Shown one piece after another: positions 1-8,665 of a stretch of 64,000 nt of DNA. The stretch covers positions 14,985-78,984 of the forward strand of contig UQVC01000010.1 of the NCBI GenBank assembly GCA_900544395.1, written 5' to 3'. A program made the position numbers and the translations under genes. This DNA comes from an uncultured Ruminococcus sp. GTDB lineage: Bacteria > Bacillota > Clostridia > Lachnospirales > Lachnospiraceae. How positions within the stretch are numbered: position 1 is the stretch's first letter; each line of letters begins with the position of its first letter. Below the pieces are notes generated by a model. That model did not search any database and was not told where the DNA came from. It saw only the letters and a program-made list of their open reading frames with translations.

Positions 1-1832
1 GTATAGCCAGTGCCCACCTGCAGCGCAATGCCGCCCCACAGCCACTTTTTATCCTGCATCTCGGAATTCATCGCACCAAGAGCGGCAAAACACGGCGGTG
101 TAAAAAGATTGAACATCAGATATGCCAGTGCCGCTGCTTTTGTAAGTCCCATAACCATTGCCACTTCATTGGCTCCGCCAACCAATGCCAGTTCCTCTGT
201 ATCGATAAAATTTGTCAGTCCATAGACAACTGCCAGTGTGCCGACCACATTCTCTTTTGCAATGAAACCGGTGATTGCTGCCGCTGCAAGCTGCCAGGCG
301 CCAAATCCAAGAGGAATCAAAAGCACCGCAAACGGAGATGCAATGGATGCCAGAATGGACGTACTTTCCATTCCTTCTTCCACGACCTGGAACTGCCAGT
401 TAAAACTCTGCATAATCTGTACAACCGTATTGCATACCAAAATGATCGTTCCTGCCTTTACAATATATGCCTTGCCACGGGAAAGCATAGAAAATGCCGC
501 ACGTTTCAGACTTGGAAGTTTGTATTCCGGAAGTTCCATAATAAAGAACGATTTACGGAATTTATATCCTGTAATCTTTTTCACCAATAATGCTCCCAGA
601 AAAATTAATACAAGTCCAACCAGATACATCGTCGGACCAACCCAGGAAGCATCTGCAAAAAATGCGCCTGCGAACAACGCAATGACAGGAAGCTTTGCTC
701 CACATGGCATAAACGGTGTCAGCATAGCCGTTGCTCTTCTTTCTCTTTCATTGCGAATGGTACGGCAGGCCATAATCCCCGGAATGGCACATCCAGTTCC
801 GATCACCATCGGGATTACCGACTTTCCGGAGAGACCGACTCTCTTAAAGATCGGGTCTAACACTACCGCAGCGCGTGCCATATATCCGCAGTCCTCTAAC
901 AGAGCGATCAGAAAATACATCACCATGACCAGCGGCAGGAAACCGACTACCGCGCCTACCCCTCCAATGATCCCATCTACGAGAAGTGCCTGGAGAAACG
1001 GACTTGCCTCTTCCACTAAGCCTGCAATCCAGACCTGGAAAGTTTCGATCCAGCCGACCAGCCAGTCTGCGATCCAGGTTCCGATCGTCGACTGGGAGAT
1101 GTAAAATACGCCAAACATAACCACTGCGAAGATAGGGATTCCAACCAATTTGTTGGTGAGCACCCTGTCAATGCTGTCCTGCTTATTTTTATCCTTTGTG
1201 AACACCTTTCTCTTTTCAACTGCTTTTACAAGTCCATTTACAAATTCAAACCGTTTTCTATCTGCTGCCTCAACCTGTGCTTTGTCCTGCAGATCAATCT
1301 CTGCCTGTACATAAGGTGCCTTCTGTCTGTATTCCTTCAATGCAGCCGCCTGATTTACAACTTCCCTCAATCCTTTATGGTCAGAAGTTACAGACACCGT
1401 CTGAATGACCGGACACCCTAACTTTTCTGCTAATTGCTTTCCATCAATTTCTGTTTTTTTCTTTTCTGTAATGTCGCTTTTATTCAGAGCAACTACCACC
1501 GGAATTCCCAGTTCCAGAAGCTGTGTTGTAAAAAACAAACTTCTGCTTAAGTTTGTCGCATCCACAATATTGATAATGACATCTGGATTTTCATTTTTTA
1601 CATAGCTGCTGGTAATGCTCTCCTCTGATGTAAACGGAGACATGGAATAAGCTCCCGGCAAATCTACTGCCATCAATTCCTCTGTTCCTTCAAAATACCC
1701 TTTTCTAATCGGACTTTCCTTTTTTTCTACCGTCACACCGGCCCAATTCCCCACACGTTCATTTCTTCCTGTGAGCGCATTGTACATGGTCGTTTTTCCA
1801 CTGTTTGGATTTCCTGCCAACGCAATCCTCAT
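1..1832 (-). CDS. feoB: Ferrous iron transport protein B (FeoB), 3' end outside the window
   Basis: GTP-gated inner membrane Fe(II) transporter. The start is ATG at 1832 behind a strong AAGGAGG-like site. The protein opens with MRIALAGNPNSGKTT, the G1/P-loop of the N-terminal G domain, followed by the switch region around NWAGVTVEKK, both typical of FeoB. About 610 codons lie in the window. The last visible residues (GGIALQVGTGY) match the C-terminal gate region, so only a short C-terminal piece should be missing. It lies 80 nt downstream of feoA; that gap holds a weak hairpin and a palindrome like the one in the feoA promoter, so feoB may be controlled separately from feoA. Identification is secure; the true end cannot be seen. 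Confidence 0.95.
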   Translation of the reverse strand, partial: MRIALAGNPNSGKTTMYNALTGRNERVGNWAGVTVEKKESPIRKGYFEGTEELMAVDLPGAYSMSPFTSEESITSSYVKNENPDVIINIVDATNLSRSLFFTTQLLELGIPVVVALNKSDITEKKKTEIDGKQLAEKLGCPVIQTVSVTSDHKGLREVVNQAAALKEYRQKAPYVQAEIDLQDKAQVEAADRKRFEFVNGLVKAVEKRKVFTKDKNKQDSIDRVLTNKLVGIPIFAVVMFGVFYISQSTIGTWIADWLVGWIETFQVWIAGLVEEASPFLQALLVDGIIGGVGAVVGFLPLVMVMYFLIALLEDCGYMARAAVVLDPIFKRVGLSGKSVIPMVIGTGCAIPGIMACRTIRNERERRATAMLTPFMPCGAKLPVIALFAGAFFADASWVGPTMYLVGLVLIFLGALLVKKITGYKFRKSFFIMELPEYKLPSLKRAAFSMLSRGKAYIVKAGTIILVCNTVVQIMQSFNWQFQVVEEGMESTSILASIASPFAVLLIPLGFGAWQLAAAAITGFIAKENVVGTLAVVYGLTNFIDTEELALVGGANEVAMVMGLTKAAALAYLMFNLFTPPCFAALGAMNSEMQDKKWLWGGIALQVGTGY

Positions 1833-1859
1833 GTTCTGTCTCCTCCTTCATCTCATGCA

Positions 1860-1875
1860 GTTAGTCGTTTCTAAC
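1860..1875 (-). promoter_or_regulatory. Candidate metalloregulator operator between feoA and feoB
   Basis: GTTAG-TCGTTT-CTAAC is an inverted repeat with 5-bp arms. Read on the minus strand it is TTAGAA-acg-ACTAAC, the same as the site in the feoA promoter (TTAGAA-taa-ACTAAC) apart from the three central bases. A shared binding site for an iron-responsive regulator of DtxR type is inferred; the regulator gene is not in the window. Confidence 0.5.
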
Positions 1876-1885
1876 CATCTTTCTT

Positions 1886-1914
1886 AAAAAAATAGCGATC
1901 GAAACCACTATTTT
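1886..1914 (-). terminator. Weak hairpin and T-run after feoA (possible attenuator)
   Basis: On the minus strand AAAATAG (1908-1914) pairs with CTATTTT (1889-1895), followed by further T residues. The hairpin overlaps the feoA stop codon. A 7-bp AT-rich stem is weak, so partial termination between feoA and feoB is the most that can be claimed. Confidence 0.4.
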
Positions 1915-2161
1915 ATATGGAAATAGCTTGCGCTAAATCCGTATCCATATTATATCTGCCATCCTTAATCGATACCACGCACCCTCCTTTTCGATGTGCA
2001 ATTACAGTAATCGGTTCTCCACTATAACATCCCAGGGAAAATAAAAATGCATTCAATTCTTCGTCATCTGTCGCAATGCCCTTTACAATATACTCTTCCC
2101 CTTCTTTCGCTTCCGATAGGTTCATAAGCCTCCGATACACTCCATTCCTTTTATTTTCCAT
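1913..2161 (-). CDS. feoA: FeoA-family ferrous iron transport accessory protein
   Basis: Small cytosolic SH3-like protein of 82 aa that supports FeoB-dependent Fe(II) uptake. It shows the FeoA pattern: an N-terminal basic extension, then LSEAKEGEEYIVKGI, a G-containing turn (LGCYSGEPITVI) and a final VSIKDGRYNMDTDLAQAI strand-helix unit. The start at 2161 has a GGAG ribosome site. It is the first gene of the feo unit, 80 nt upstream of feoB. The assignment rests on size, pattern and position next to feoB; sequence identity to classical FeoA is modest. Confidence 0.85.
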   Translation of the reverse strand: MENKRNGVYRRLMNLSEAKEGEEYIVKGIATDDEELNAFLFSLGCYSGEPITVIAHRKGGCVVSIKDGRYNMDTDLAQAISI

Positions 2162-2210
2162 TTTTCATCTCCATAATACCTGTTTTTTAAGTTTTGTAAA
2201 ACTTATTATA

Positions 2211-2242
2211 GTTAGTTTATTCTAATTACCTTGGTTTGTCAA
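2211..2242 (-). promoter_or_regulatory. feoA promoter with overlapping operator
   Basis: On the minus strand TTGACA (2237-2242) lies 17 bp from TAAACT (2214-2219). The inverted repeat TTAG-N6-CTAA (2212-2225) covers the proposed -10, which suits a repressor. A nearby TATAAT (2205-2210) is 26 bp from the -35 and was not preferred. Metal-dependent repression is inferred from the target genes and the repeated motif. Confidence 0.55.
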
Positions 2243-2280
2243 GTATTTTCTGTATCTCTTTTTTTATCTTTTTTCATTAC

Positions 2281-2311
2281 AAAAAGACGCCTCCCAAAGG
2301 AAACGTCTTTT
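2281..2311 (-). terminator. Intrinsic terminator after pehX
   Basis: AAAAGACG (2282-2289) pairs with CGTCTTTT (2304-2311). In minus-strand sense the stem is followed by TTTTTGT. It lies 25 nt past the pehX stop and ends the uxaC-pehX unit. Confidence 0.75.
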
Positions 2312-2335
2312 CGTTCGCTGTCTGTATTTCATTCC

Positions 2336-3898
2336 TTACTTTTCAAAATACTCATATCTGTCAATTCCATCTATGGAAACTGCTTCTCCAGCCTGCCCGG
2401 TTATCTGAATGTCCTCCAAAACAAGGGTTTTGATATTCCTTGCAAAAATCCCCATTTTGCAGATATTTTCTTCTATTCCATCCATCATGGCCGGCTGCCC
2501 TGCCATGGCATTTTCGGCATAACTTACACGCACTCGTTTCATTTCTACCCGTTCGATTTTCTGTTCCGGAAGTCCATAGAAAAACGCTGCCGCCACGTGA
2601 CAGTTTTCTGCCTGGATATCTCGAAAACAAAGTTCTTTGATCTCTGGAGTTCTTTCATCCACCACAAGCGGTTCTTTACATTGTACATATTCGCTGTGGC
2701 CGTCCGGATCGCAGAAATAAAAACAATTGATCACAAAGGGAGTTAAAACCGAATCCATTTTGATGTTTTCAAATAAAATCCCGTCGATCACAGCATCTTT
2801 TCCACGTCCTCTTCTTGTCTTGATCCGAAGTCCACGATCTGTATTCAAGAACACACATTGTCTTGCCTGCAGATTTTGAATCCCCGCAGCCATCTCGCTT
2901 CCCAGTGTGATCGAACCATGTCCATCCCGCATGCAGCACTGCCGGATGCATAAATTCGAAGATGGAACCTTGTACTTTACTCCTACAGAAATCTTCCCGG
3001 ATTTTACCGCGATGCAGTCATCCCCTACGGAAAACAGGCATCCTGTAATTTCCACATCATCGCAGGATTCCGGATTCAATCCATCTGTATTGGGAGAATC
3101 TTTCGGCCCAAGCACCGTCACTCCGATAAATTTTAAGTGATTGGAAAAATACGGATGAATATTCCAGCTCGGACTGTTCTGTACAGTGATTCCCACAATC
3201 TGCACATTTTCACACCGATTCAAAAAGATCATCCGTGGTCTTGCGGCAATCCGGATCTTTTTGGCTTCAAACCACCAGTTTTCCCAGGATGCATTGCCAT
3301 CTATGACGCCTTCCCCGTAAATCGTCACATCTTTCACGCCAATTCCTGTAATGATTCCGGAGAACATATCGCAGGCATCCCCTTCCCAGGTTCCCAGAAT
3401 ATACTCTTTTCCTTTTTCTGCGTTTTGACAGGTTCCTTTTAAAACCGGAAATTTTTCGCGTTGTGTATGGGCAGAAAGGACTGCGCCTTTGGCCAGTTCC
3501 AACGCAAGATGATCTTTTAAAAATAAACTTGTGATCCGGTATACACCTTCCGGGATCAATACACGGCTGTCTTTCGGACATGCCATGATCGCTGCCTGAA
3601 TATACAGCGTATCATCTTGTATGCCATCCCCTTTTGCTCCAAAATCACGGACATTTACCGTATAATCCTGCGCTTCTGTACAAAAAGAAATCTCTGCTTT
3701 TTTCTCCCCCTGCTCTGCCGTAACACAATACTCCTTTTCCGGCTCCAGTTGATACAAAACCGTTACCACCTGTCTGGTTTCTCTGTAAAATTCTCCGTTC
3801 AGATAGATCCTGTATGCTTCTTTCGTTTCATAAATACTTCCATCGCAACATTCCAGCGCCGCCGCCCGTGCATGTTTCCAAATCACTTTTAATTCCAT
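2336..3898 (-). CDS. Glycoside hydrolase family 28, exo-polygalacturonase type
   Basis: Predicted to release galacturonate from oligogalacturonides. The 520-aa protein has an N-terminal fibronectin-III-like part (about 1-80), then VRDFGAKGDGIQDDT, which starts the right-handed parallel beta-helix. The GH28 catalytic signatures are present in order: NTDGLNPES, VGDDCIAVKSG, DGHGSITLGSE and LRIKTRRGRG. There is no signal peptide or membrane segment, so it should act in the cytoplasm on imported oligomers, like PehX-type exo-enzymes rather than secreted endo-enzymes. The start at 3898 has an AAAGGAGG site. It follows uxaC by 11 nt in the same operon, which supports a role in feeding galacturonate to the isomerase. 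Exact linkage preference is inferred. Confidence 0.9.
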   Translation of the reverse strand: MELKVIWKHARAAALECCDGSIYETKEAYRIYLNGEFYRETRQVVTVLYQLEPEKEYCVTAEQGEKKAEISFCTEAQDYTVNVRDFGAKGDGIQDDTLYIQAAIMACPKDSRVLIPEGVYRITSLFLKDHLALELAKGAVLSAHTQREKFPVLKGTCQNAEKGKEYILGTWEGDACDMFSGIITGIGVKDVTIYGEGVIDGNASWENWWFEAKKIRIAARPRMIFLNRCENVQIVGITVQNSPSWNIHPYFSNHLKFIGVTVLGPKDSPNTDGLNPESCDDVEITGCLFSVGDDCIAVKSGKISVGVKYKVPSSNLCIRQCCMRDGHGSITLGSEMAAGIQNLQARQCVFLNTDRGLRIKTRRGRGKDAVIDGILFENIKMDSVLTPFVINCFYFCDPDGHSEYVQCKEPLVVDERTPEIKELCFRDIQAENCHVAAAFFYGLPEQKIERVEMKRVRVSYAENAMAGQPAMMDGIEENICKMGIFARNIKTLVLEDIQITGQAGEAVSIDGIDRYEYFEK

Positions 3899-3909
3899 AG
3901 CAGCCTCCT

Positions 3910-5328
3910 TTAGTATACCTCTTTTAAGTCAAATCCAAAGTAACGCACTGCATTATTATAGGAAATATCTTTGATGATCCTTTCCAGCATCCGGTCATCA
4001 TCCGGGTATTCTCCATTTTCTACCCATCCTCCGATCAGCTCACAAAGAATTCTTCTGAAATACTCATGTCTGGAATAGGACAAAAAACTTCTGGAATCTG
4101 TCAGCATTCCCAGAAAGTTTCCAAGAAGCCCCAGGTTTGCCAGTGATGTCATCTGTTTGATCATTCCTGTCTTATGATCGTTGAACCACCAGGCAGATCC
4201 CTGCTGTATCTTTCCTGCCACACCTGCATCCTGGAAACATCCAAGAATCGTGCCAATGGCTTCGTCATCATTTGGATTTAAACTGTAAATGATGGTCTTT
4301 GGAAGATTGCTCTTTTCATTTAATGCATTGAGAAAATCTGCCATCTGTGCAGATGGTGCGTAATTATTGATGCAGTCATATCCGGTATCTGGCCCAAGCT
4401 GTGCATAACGAGTTGTATTATTATCTCTTTTGCATCCATAATGCAGCTGCATTGCCCAGTTTCTCTTTGTATATTCTCCTGTCACAAACTGCATAAATGC
4501 AGTTTTGAATTTCAGTTCTTCTTCTCTGGTCAGACATTCTCCCTGTCTGCGTTTTGCAAAAATCTTCTCCAGATTTTCTTCTGTCTCCGGCACATACATC
4601 ACATATTCCAGTGCATGATCACTGGCACGACATCCCATTTCTTCAAATGCATCCATTCTCTTTTTAAGAGCTGTCTTTAAATCCGCAAACGTCTCGATCG
4701 GACATTCCGCCGCCTGTGATAACTTTGCCAGATACTCCAAGTAATCCGGCTTTTCAAGATTCATCGCCTTGTCCGGCCTCCATGCCGGAAGCACCTGCAC
4801 TTCAAAGCTGTCATCTGCTGCCAGTTCTTTGTGCCAGCAAAGACTGTCTGCCGGATCATCTGTGGTGCAGATTAACGTAACACCGGATTTTCGGATCAGA
4901 TTCCGAACACTCATGGATGAATCCTGCAGTTTCTGATTACAAAGGTTCCATACTTCTTCCGCCGTCTCTCCATTTAATACACCGTGGTAATCAAAATATC
5001 GTTTTAATTCCAGATGACTCCAGTGGAACAATGGATTTCCGACTGCTTTTTCTAATGTCTCCGCCCATTTCTGAAATTTTTCTCTCGCTGGGGCATCGCC
5101 TGTGATGTAATATTCCTCTACTCCGTTGGAGCGCATCTGTCTCCACTTGTAATGATCACCGCCAAGCCAAACCTGTGTGATATTTTCAAAACAGACATCT
5201 TTCGCAATCTCTTCTGGATTGATATGACAGTGATAATCCAAAATCGGCATTGTTTCTGCAAAATTATGATACAGCTTTTGCGCTGTAGGAGTACTCAGCA
5301 GAAATTGTTCATCCATAAAAGGTTTCAT
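3910..5328 (-). CDS. uxaC: Glucuronate/galacturonate isomerase (uronate isomerase)
   Basis: Converts D-galacturonate to D-tagaturonate (and glucuronate to fructuronate), the first step of hexuronate breakdown. At 472 aa it has normal UxaC length and begins MKPFMDEQFLLSTPTAQKL with the metal-site motif YHCHINP near residue 34. Other family stretches are visible (LICTTDDPADSL, ITGDAPAREKF, LTDSRSFLSYSRHEYFRR). The start has an AGGAGG site 8 nt upstream. It is the first gene of the minus-strand arm of a divergent regulon with uxaA-uxaB, and its promoter (5384-5412) carries the same operator design as uxaA. Confidence 0.97.
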   Translation of the reverse strand: MKPFMDEQFLLSTPTAQKLYHNFAETMPILDYHCHINPEEIAKDVCFENITQVWLGGDHYKWRQMRSNGVEEYYITGDAPAREKFQKWAETLEKAVGNPLFHWSHLELKRYFDYHGVLNGETAEEVWNLCNQKLQDSSMSVRNLIRKSGVTLICTTDDPADSLCWHKELAADDSFEVQVLPAWRPDKAMNLEKPDYLEYLAKLSQAAECPIETFADLKTALKKRMDAFEEMGCRASDHALEYVMYVPETEENLEKIFAKRRQGECLTREEELKFKTAFMQFVTGEYTKRNWAMQLHYGCKRDNNTTRYAQLGPDTGYDCINNYAPSAQMADFLNALNEKSNLPKTIIYSLNPNDDEAIGTILGCFQDAGVAGKIQQGSAWWFNDHKTGMIKQMTSLANLGLLGNFLGMLTDSRSFLSYSRHEYFRRILCELIGGWVENGEYPDDDRMLERIIKDISYNNAVRYFGFDLKEVY

Positions 5329-5362
5329 TTCTTTATCCTCCTATTTTATTTCCCTTTTTCTT

Positions 5363-5412
5363 TGTAAGCTCTTACATTTGTAAATTATATTTCTTCGTTA
5401 TCAAAAAGTCAA
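5363..5412 (-). promoter_or_regulatory. uxaC-pehX promoter and LacI-type operator
   Basis: On the minus strand TTGACT (5407-5412) and TATAAT (5384-5389) are 17 bp apart, a near-consensus promoter. Immediately downstream lies TGTAAG-CT-CTTACA (5363-5376), an inverted repeat with 6-bp arms placed over the start of transcription. The half-sites resemble LacI/CcpA-family operators, although the centre is CT rather than CG. Repression by a hexuronate-responsive LacI-type regulator is inferred. Confidence 0.7.
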
Positions 5413-5470
5413 TCATTCTTTTATTAGCATTTTTCACAATATTTTCATTTATTTTTCGTAGATTTTTCCA

Positions 5471-5516
5471 TTGACTTGAAATGTAAAAGGTTGTATTTTA
5501 ATTGTAAACACTTACA
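5471..5516 (+). promoter_or_regulatory. uxaA-uxaB promoter and LacI-type operator
   Basis: TTGACT (5471-5476) and TATTTT (5494-5499) are 17 bp apart. TGTAAA-CA-CTTACA (5503-5516) sits just downstream of the -10, the same position as the operator on the uxaC side. The two operators share TGTAAR-N2-CTTACA. A half-site ATGTAA also occurs at 5481. Confidence 0.7.
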
Positions 5517-5552
5517 TTCTATTTTCTTTTTATTATATTTATGGAGGTTTTT

Positions 5553-7043
5553 ATGGATTCAAAACACACAGTGATTCAAATCCATCCCAACGATAATACC
5601 GCAGTTGCACTCACCCCCTTGAAAAAGGACAGTGTCATAACTCTGGATGGACGTATGTATACTTTATTGGAAGACATTCCACAGGGGCACAAATTTGCAC
5701 TTGCCCCCATCCATCCGGGAGAACCTGTGATCAAATATGGTTCTCCGATCGGATCTGCTACTCAGGAAATTCCTGCAGGATGCTGGATTCACACGCATAA
5801 CATGAAGACCGGTCTTGGAGATCTTCTGGAGTATTCCTATCAGAAAGAGTCCTCTTCTCTTCCTTCTCTGGAAGAGCGTTTTTTTGAGGGGTATCGGAGA
5901 ATGGATGGAAAAGCCGGAGTCCGCAATGAGATCTGGATCATCCCAACTGTTGGCTGTGTAAACAGTGTGGCAACCCTGATTGCTGACAAAGCCAAAGCAT
6001 TTCAGCCGGAAAGCGTGGATGCGATCGTTGCATTTCCACATCCTTACGGGTGTTCCCAGATGGGGGATGATCAGGAACATACCCGTCAGATCCTGGCTGA
6101 TCTGATTCAGCACCCAAATGCAGCCGGTGTTCTGGTTCTCGGACTTGGCTGCGAAAACAGTAATATTGACGAATTAAAAAAATACATCGGCACTTACGAT
6201 GAAAACCGGGTCAGATTCCTGGTCGCACAGGAGGCAGAGGATGAGGTCGAGACAGCTCTTTCCTATATCCGACAGCTCTGTGATTACGCTTCCACGTTCC
6301 ATCGGGAAAAAATTTCCTGCAAAGAACTGATCATTGGAATGAAATGCGGCGGTTCCGATGGTCTCTCCGGAATCACCGCCAATCCGACTGTAGGTGCTTT
6401 TTCCGACCAGCTCATTGCCCGCGGCGGTACGACTATCCTGACAGAAGTCCCGGAAATGTTCGGCGCGGAGACATTGCTGATGAACCGCTGCCAGGATGAG
6501 GCAACGTTTGAGAAAACCGTAGACCTGATCAATTCTTTTAAAACATACTTTAAAAAACATGATCAGACCATCTACGAAAATCCTTCTCCGGGAAATAAAA
6601 AAGGAGGCATCTCCACGTTGGAAGACAAGTCCCTTGGATGTACTCAGAAATCCGGTTCTGCTCCGGTCATGGACGTCCTCTCTTATGGGGAAATGGTACA
6701 GACTCCGGGGCTGAATCTTTTAAGCGCTCCCGGAAATGATCTGGTGGCTTCCACTGCATTGGCCGCTTCCGGCGCTCAGATCGTACTTTTTACAACCGGA
6801 CGTGGAACGCCCTTTGCATCTCCGGTTCCAACTGTAAAGATCTCCAGCAATTCCAGACTTTACGAAACCAAGAAAAACTGGATCGACTTCAACTGCGGTG
6901 CACTGACAGACGGCGGTTCTGTTTCAGAAATGGGGACAGCTCTTTTTGATTATGTTCTGGAAGTTGCTTCCGGCCGCCTGGTTAAATCCGAAGAAGCCGG
7001 TTTCCACGATATGGCTATTTTTAAACAGGGCGTCACACTCTGA
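5553..7043 (+). CDS. uxaA: Altronate dehydratase
   Basis: Dehydrates D-altronate to 2-keto-3-deoxygluconate. From ATG at 5553 it is 496 aa, the usual length. An earlier in-frame ATG at 5541 overlaps the GGAGG ribosome site (5543-5547) that serves 5553, so 5553 is preferred. The N-terminal SAF-like part (about 1-100) ends near IHTHNMKTGLG; the catalytic part begins FEGYRRMDGKAGVRNEIWI and contains TVGCVNSVA, PYGCSQMGDD, GLGCENSN and GMKCGGSDGLSGITANP, with the cysteines expected for the iron-dependent UxaA/GarD fold. It is followed by uxaB after 39 nt in the plus-strand arm of the galacturonate regulon. Confidence 0.96.
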   Translation: MDSKHTVIQIHPNDNTAVALTPLKKDSVITLDGRMYTLLEDIPQGHKFALAPIHPGEPVIKYGSPIGSATQEIPAGCWIHTHNMKTGLGDLLEYSYQKESSSLPSLEERFFEGYRRMDGKAGVRNEIWIIPTVGCVNSVATLIADKAKAFQPESVDAIVAFPHPYGCSQMGDDQEHTRQILADLIQHPNAAGVLVLGLGCENSNIDELKKYIGTYDENRVRFLVAQEAEDEVETALSYIRQLCDYASTFHREKISCKELIIGMKCGGSDGLSGITANPTVGAFSDQLIARGGTTILTEVPEMFGAETLLMNRCQDEATFEKTVDLINSFKTYFKKHDQTIYENPSPGNKKGGISTLEDKSLGCTQKSGSAPVMDVLSYGEMVQTPGLNLLSAPGNDLVASTALAASGAQIVLFTTGRGTPFASPVPTVKISSNSRLYETKKNWIDFNCGALTDGGSVSEMGTALFDYVLEVASGRLVKSEEAGFHDMAIFKQGVTL

Positions 7044-7082
7044 CGCTCTATCAGCAGAATTTTCAGAAAGGATCTATTTACT

Positions 7083-8594
7083 ATGAAACAGTTAAATTAT
7101 CAGACCTTACAAGACCAAAACTATCCAGGTTATCTTTTAAAAGAAGCTCCGGAACGCGTTTTACAGTTCGGAGAAGGAAACTTTATGCGCGCATTTGTCG
7201 ATTTCTTTATCGATAAAATGAACGAAACTGCGAATTTTAATTCCAAAGTTGTACTGATACAGCCAATTCCAAAATTCACAACTCCGGATGTGGGAGATTT
7301 TCTCAATGAACAGGAAGGTCTCTACACACTGTATTTACGTGGTTCCGAAAACGGACAAGAAGTCGCTTCCAAACGCGTGATCTCCTGTATCAGCCGCTGT
7401 CTGAATGCATACAGTGACTATGAAGCTGTCATGGAATGTGCAAAAAATCCAGAACTGCGTTTCATCACATGCAATACCACAGAAGCCGGAATCGTATACG
7501 ATCCGTCCTGCCAGTTTGCCGATACACCGGCAAACAGTTTTCCGGCAAAACTGACACAGTTCTTGTACAAACGCTTTGAAGCATTCCAGGGAGATGCTAA
7601 AAAGGGATTTATCATTCTCTCCTGTGAACTGATCGACAACAACGGAAAAGAACTGGAAAAATGCGTCTTAAAACACGCTGATGACTGGAATTTAGGAGAA
7701 GATTTCATCTCCTGGATCAAAGATGCAAATCTGTTCTGCTCCACTTTGGTGGATCGGATCGTAACCGGATATCCACGCTCTGATGCAGATGCCTTAAACG
7801 AGGAAAACGGTTATGTTGACAAGGTGTTAGATACCGGAGAAATTTTTGGATTCTGGGTCATCGAAGGTCCTCAGTCTATCAAAGAAGAATTCCCATGTGA
7901 TGCTGCAAATCTGCCAATTTTGATCACCGATGACCACAAACCATACAAACAGCGAAAAGTGCGCATCTTAAATGGCGCTCACACTTCCATGGTACTTGGC
8001 GCTTATCTTGCGGGACAGGAGATTGTAAGGGACTGTATGAAAGACGACGTCATCCGCGGTTACATGAATCAGGCGATCTATGAAGAAATCATTCCCACAC
8101 TGACTCTGCCGGAGGAAGAATTGATGAGCTTTGCTGCTTCTATGACAGACCGGTTCCAGAATCCGTTCATTGACCATGCCCTGCTCTCCATTTCCCTGAA
8201 CTCAACTGCGAAGTGGAAAGCCCGGGTACTGCCTTCTCTGGAAGGATACCTGGAAAAAACAGGGCAGGTTCCTCCTTGCCTGAGCGCTTCCCTTGCGTTT
8301 TATCTGGCATTTTATAAAGGAATCGGCTTTGTAGACGGTACATTTATGGGAGATCGAAACGGTAAAAATCAATATCCGATTTCTGACGATCCAAAAATCC
8401 TGGCATTTTATGATGCCCACAAAGAAGATCCTGCCGCAGATTATGTGCATGCTGTCTTAAGCGAAACTTCTTTCTGGGGAAAAGATCTGACTACGCTTAC
8501 CGGACTGGAAGAAACCGTACTTCATGACTTTACTGTCATCGAAGAAAACGGATGCTATGAACTGATGAAACAGCTGGTAAACGCTTCCAGATAA
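7083..8594 (+). CDS. uxaB: Tagaturonate reductase (altronate oxidoreductase)
   Basis: NADH-dependent reduction of tagaturonate to altronate, the step between UxaC and UxaA. The 503-aa protein has the long-chain polyol dehydrogenase layout: an N-terminal nucleotide-binding half (LQFGEGNFMRAFVDFFIDKM) and a C-terminal helical half with the KVRILNGAHTSMV signature carrying the catalytic Lys and His. Start at 7083 has an AAAGGA site. It completes the pathway galacturonate to KDG; no KDG kinase or aldolase is in the window. Confidence 0.96.
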   Translation: MKQLNYQTLQDQNYPGYLLKEAPERVLQFGEGNFMRAFVDFFIDKMNETANFNSKVVLIQPIPKFTTPDVGDFLNEQEGLYTLYLRGSENGQEVASKRVISCISRCLNAYSDYEAVMECAKNPELRFITCNTTEAGIVYDPSCQFADTPANSFPAKLTQFLYKRFEAFQGDAKKGFIILSCELIDNNGKELEKCVLKHADDWNLGEDFISWIKDANLFCSTLVDRIVTGYPRSDADALNEENGYVDKVLDTGEIFGFWVIEGPQSIKEEFPCDAANLPILITDDHKPYKQRKVRILNGAHTSMVLGAYLAGQEIVRDCMKDDVIRGYMNQAIYEEIIPTLTLPEEELMSFAASMTDRFQNPFIDHALLSISLNSTAKWKARVLPSLEGYLEKTGQVPPCLSASLAFYLAFYKGIGFVDGTFMGDRNGKNQYPISDDPKILAFYDAHKEDPAADYVHAVLSETSFWGKDLTTLTGLEETVLHDFTVIEENGCYELMKQLVNASR

Positions 8595-8610
8595 ACATCT
8601 GAAACATGAA

Positions 8611-8665
8611 AAAACCTCGCCGCAGAGACTTGACTCTTTCTCTTTGGCGAGGTTCTCTTTTTTTA
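8611..8665. terminator. Bidirectional terminator between uxaB and lepA
   Basis: AACCTCGCC (8613-8621) pairs with GGCGAGGTT (8646-8654). A T-run follows on the plus strand and a T6 run follows on the minus strand. It serves the convergent uxaB and lepA transcripts. Confidence 0.85.

Noticed and set aside
238..1104. 288-codon plus-strand open frame opposite feoB
   Set aside because: It is the antisense of conserved FeoB membrane sequence, has no ribosome site and no recognisable product.
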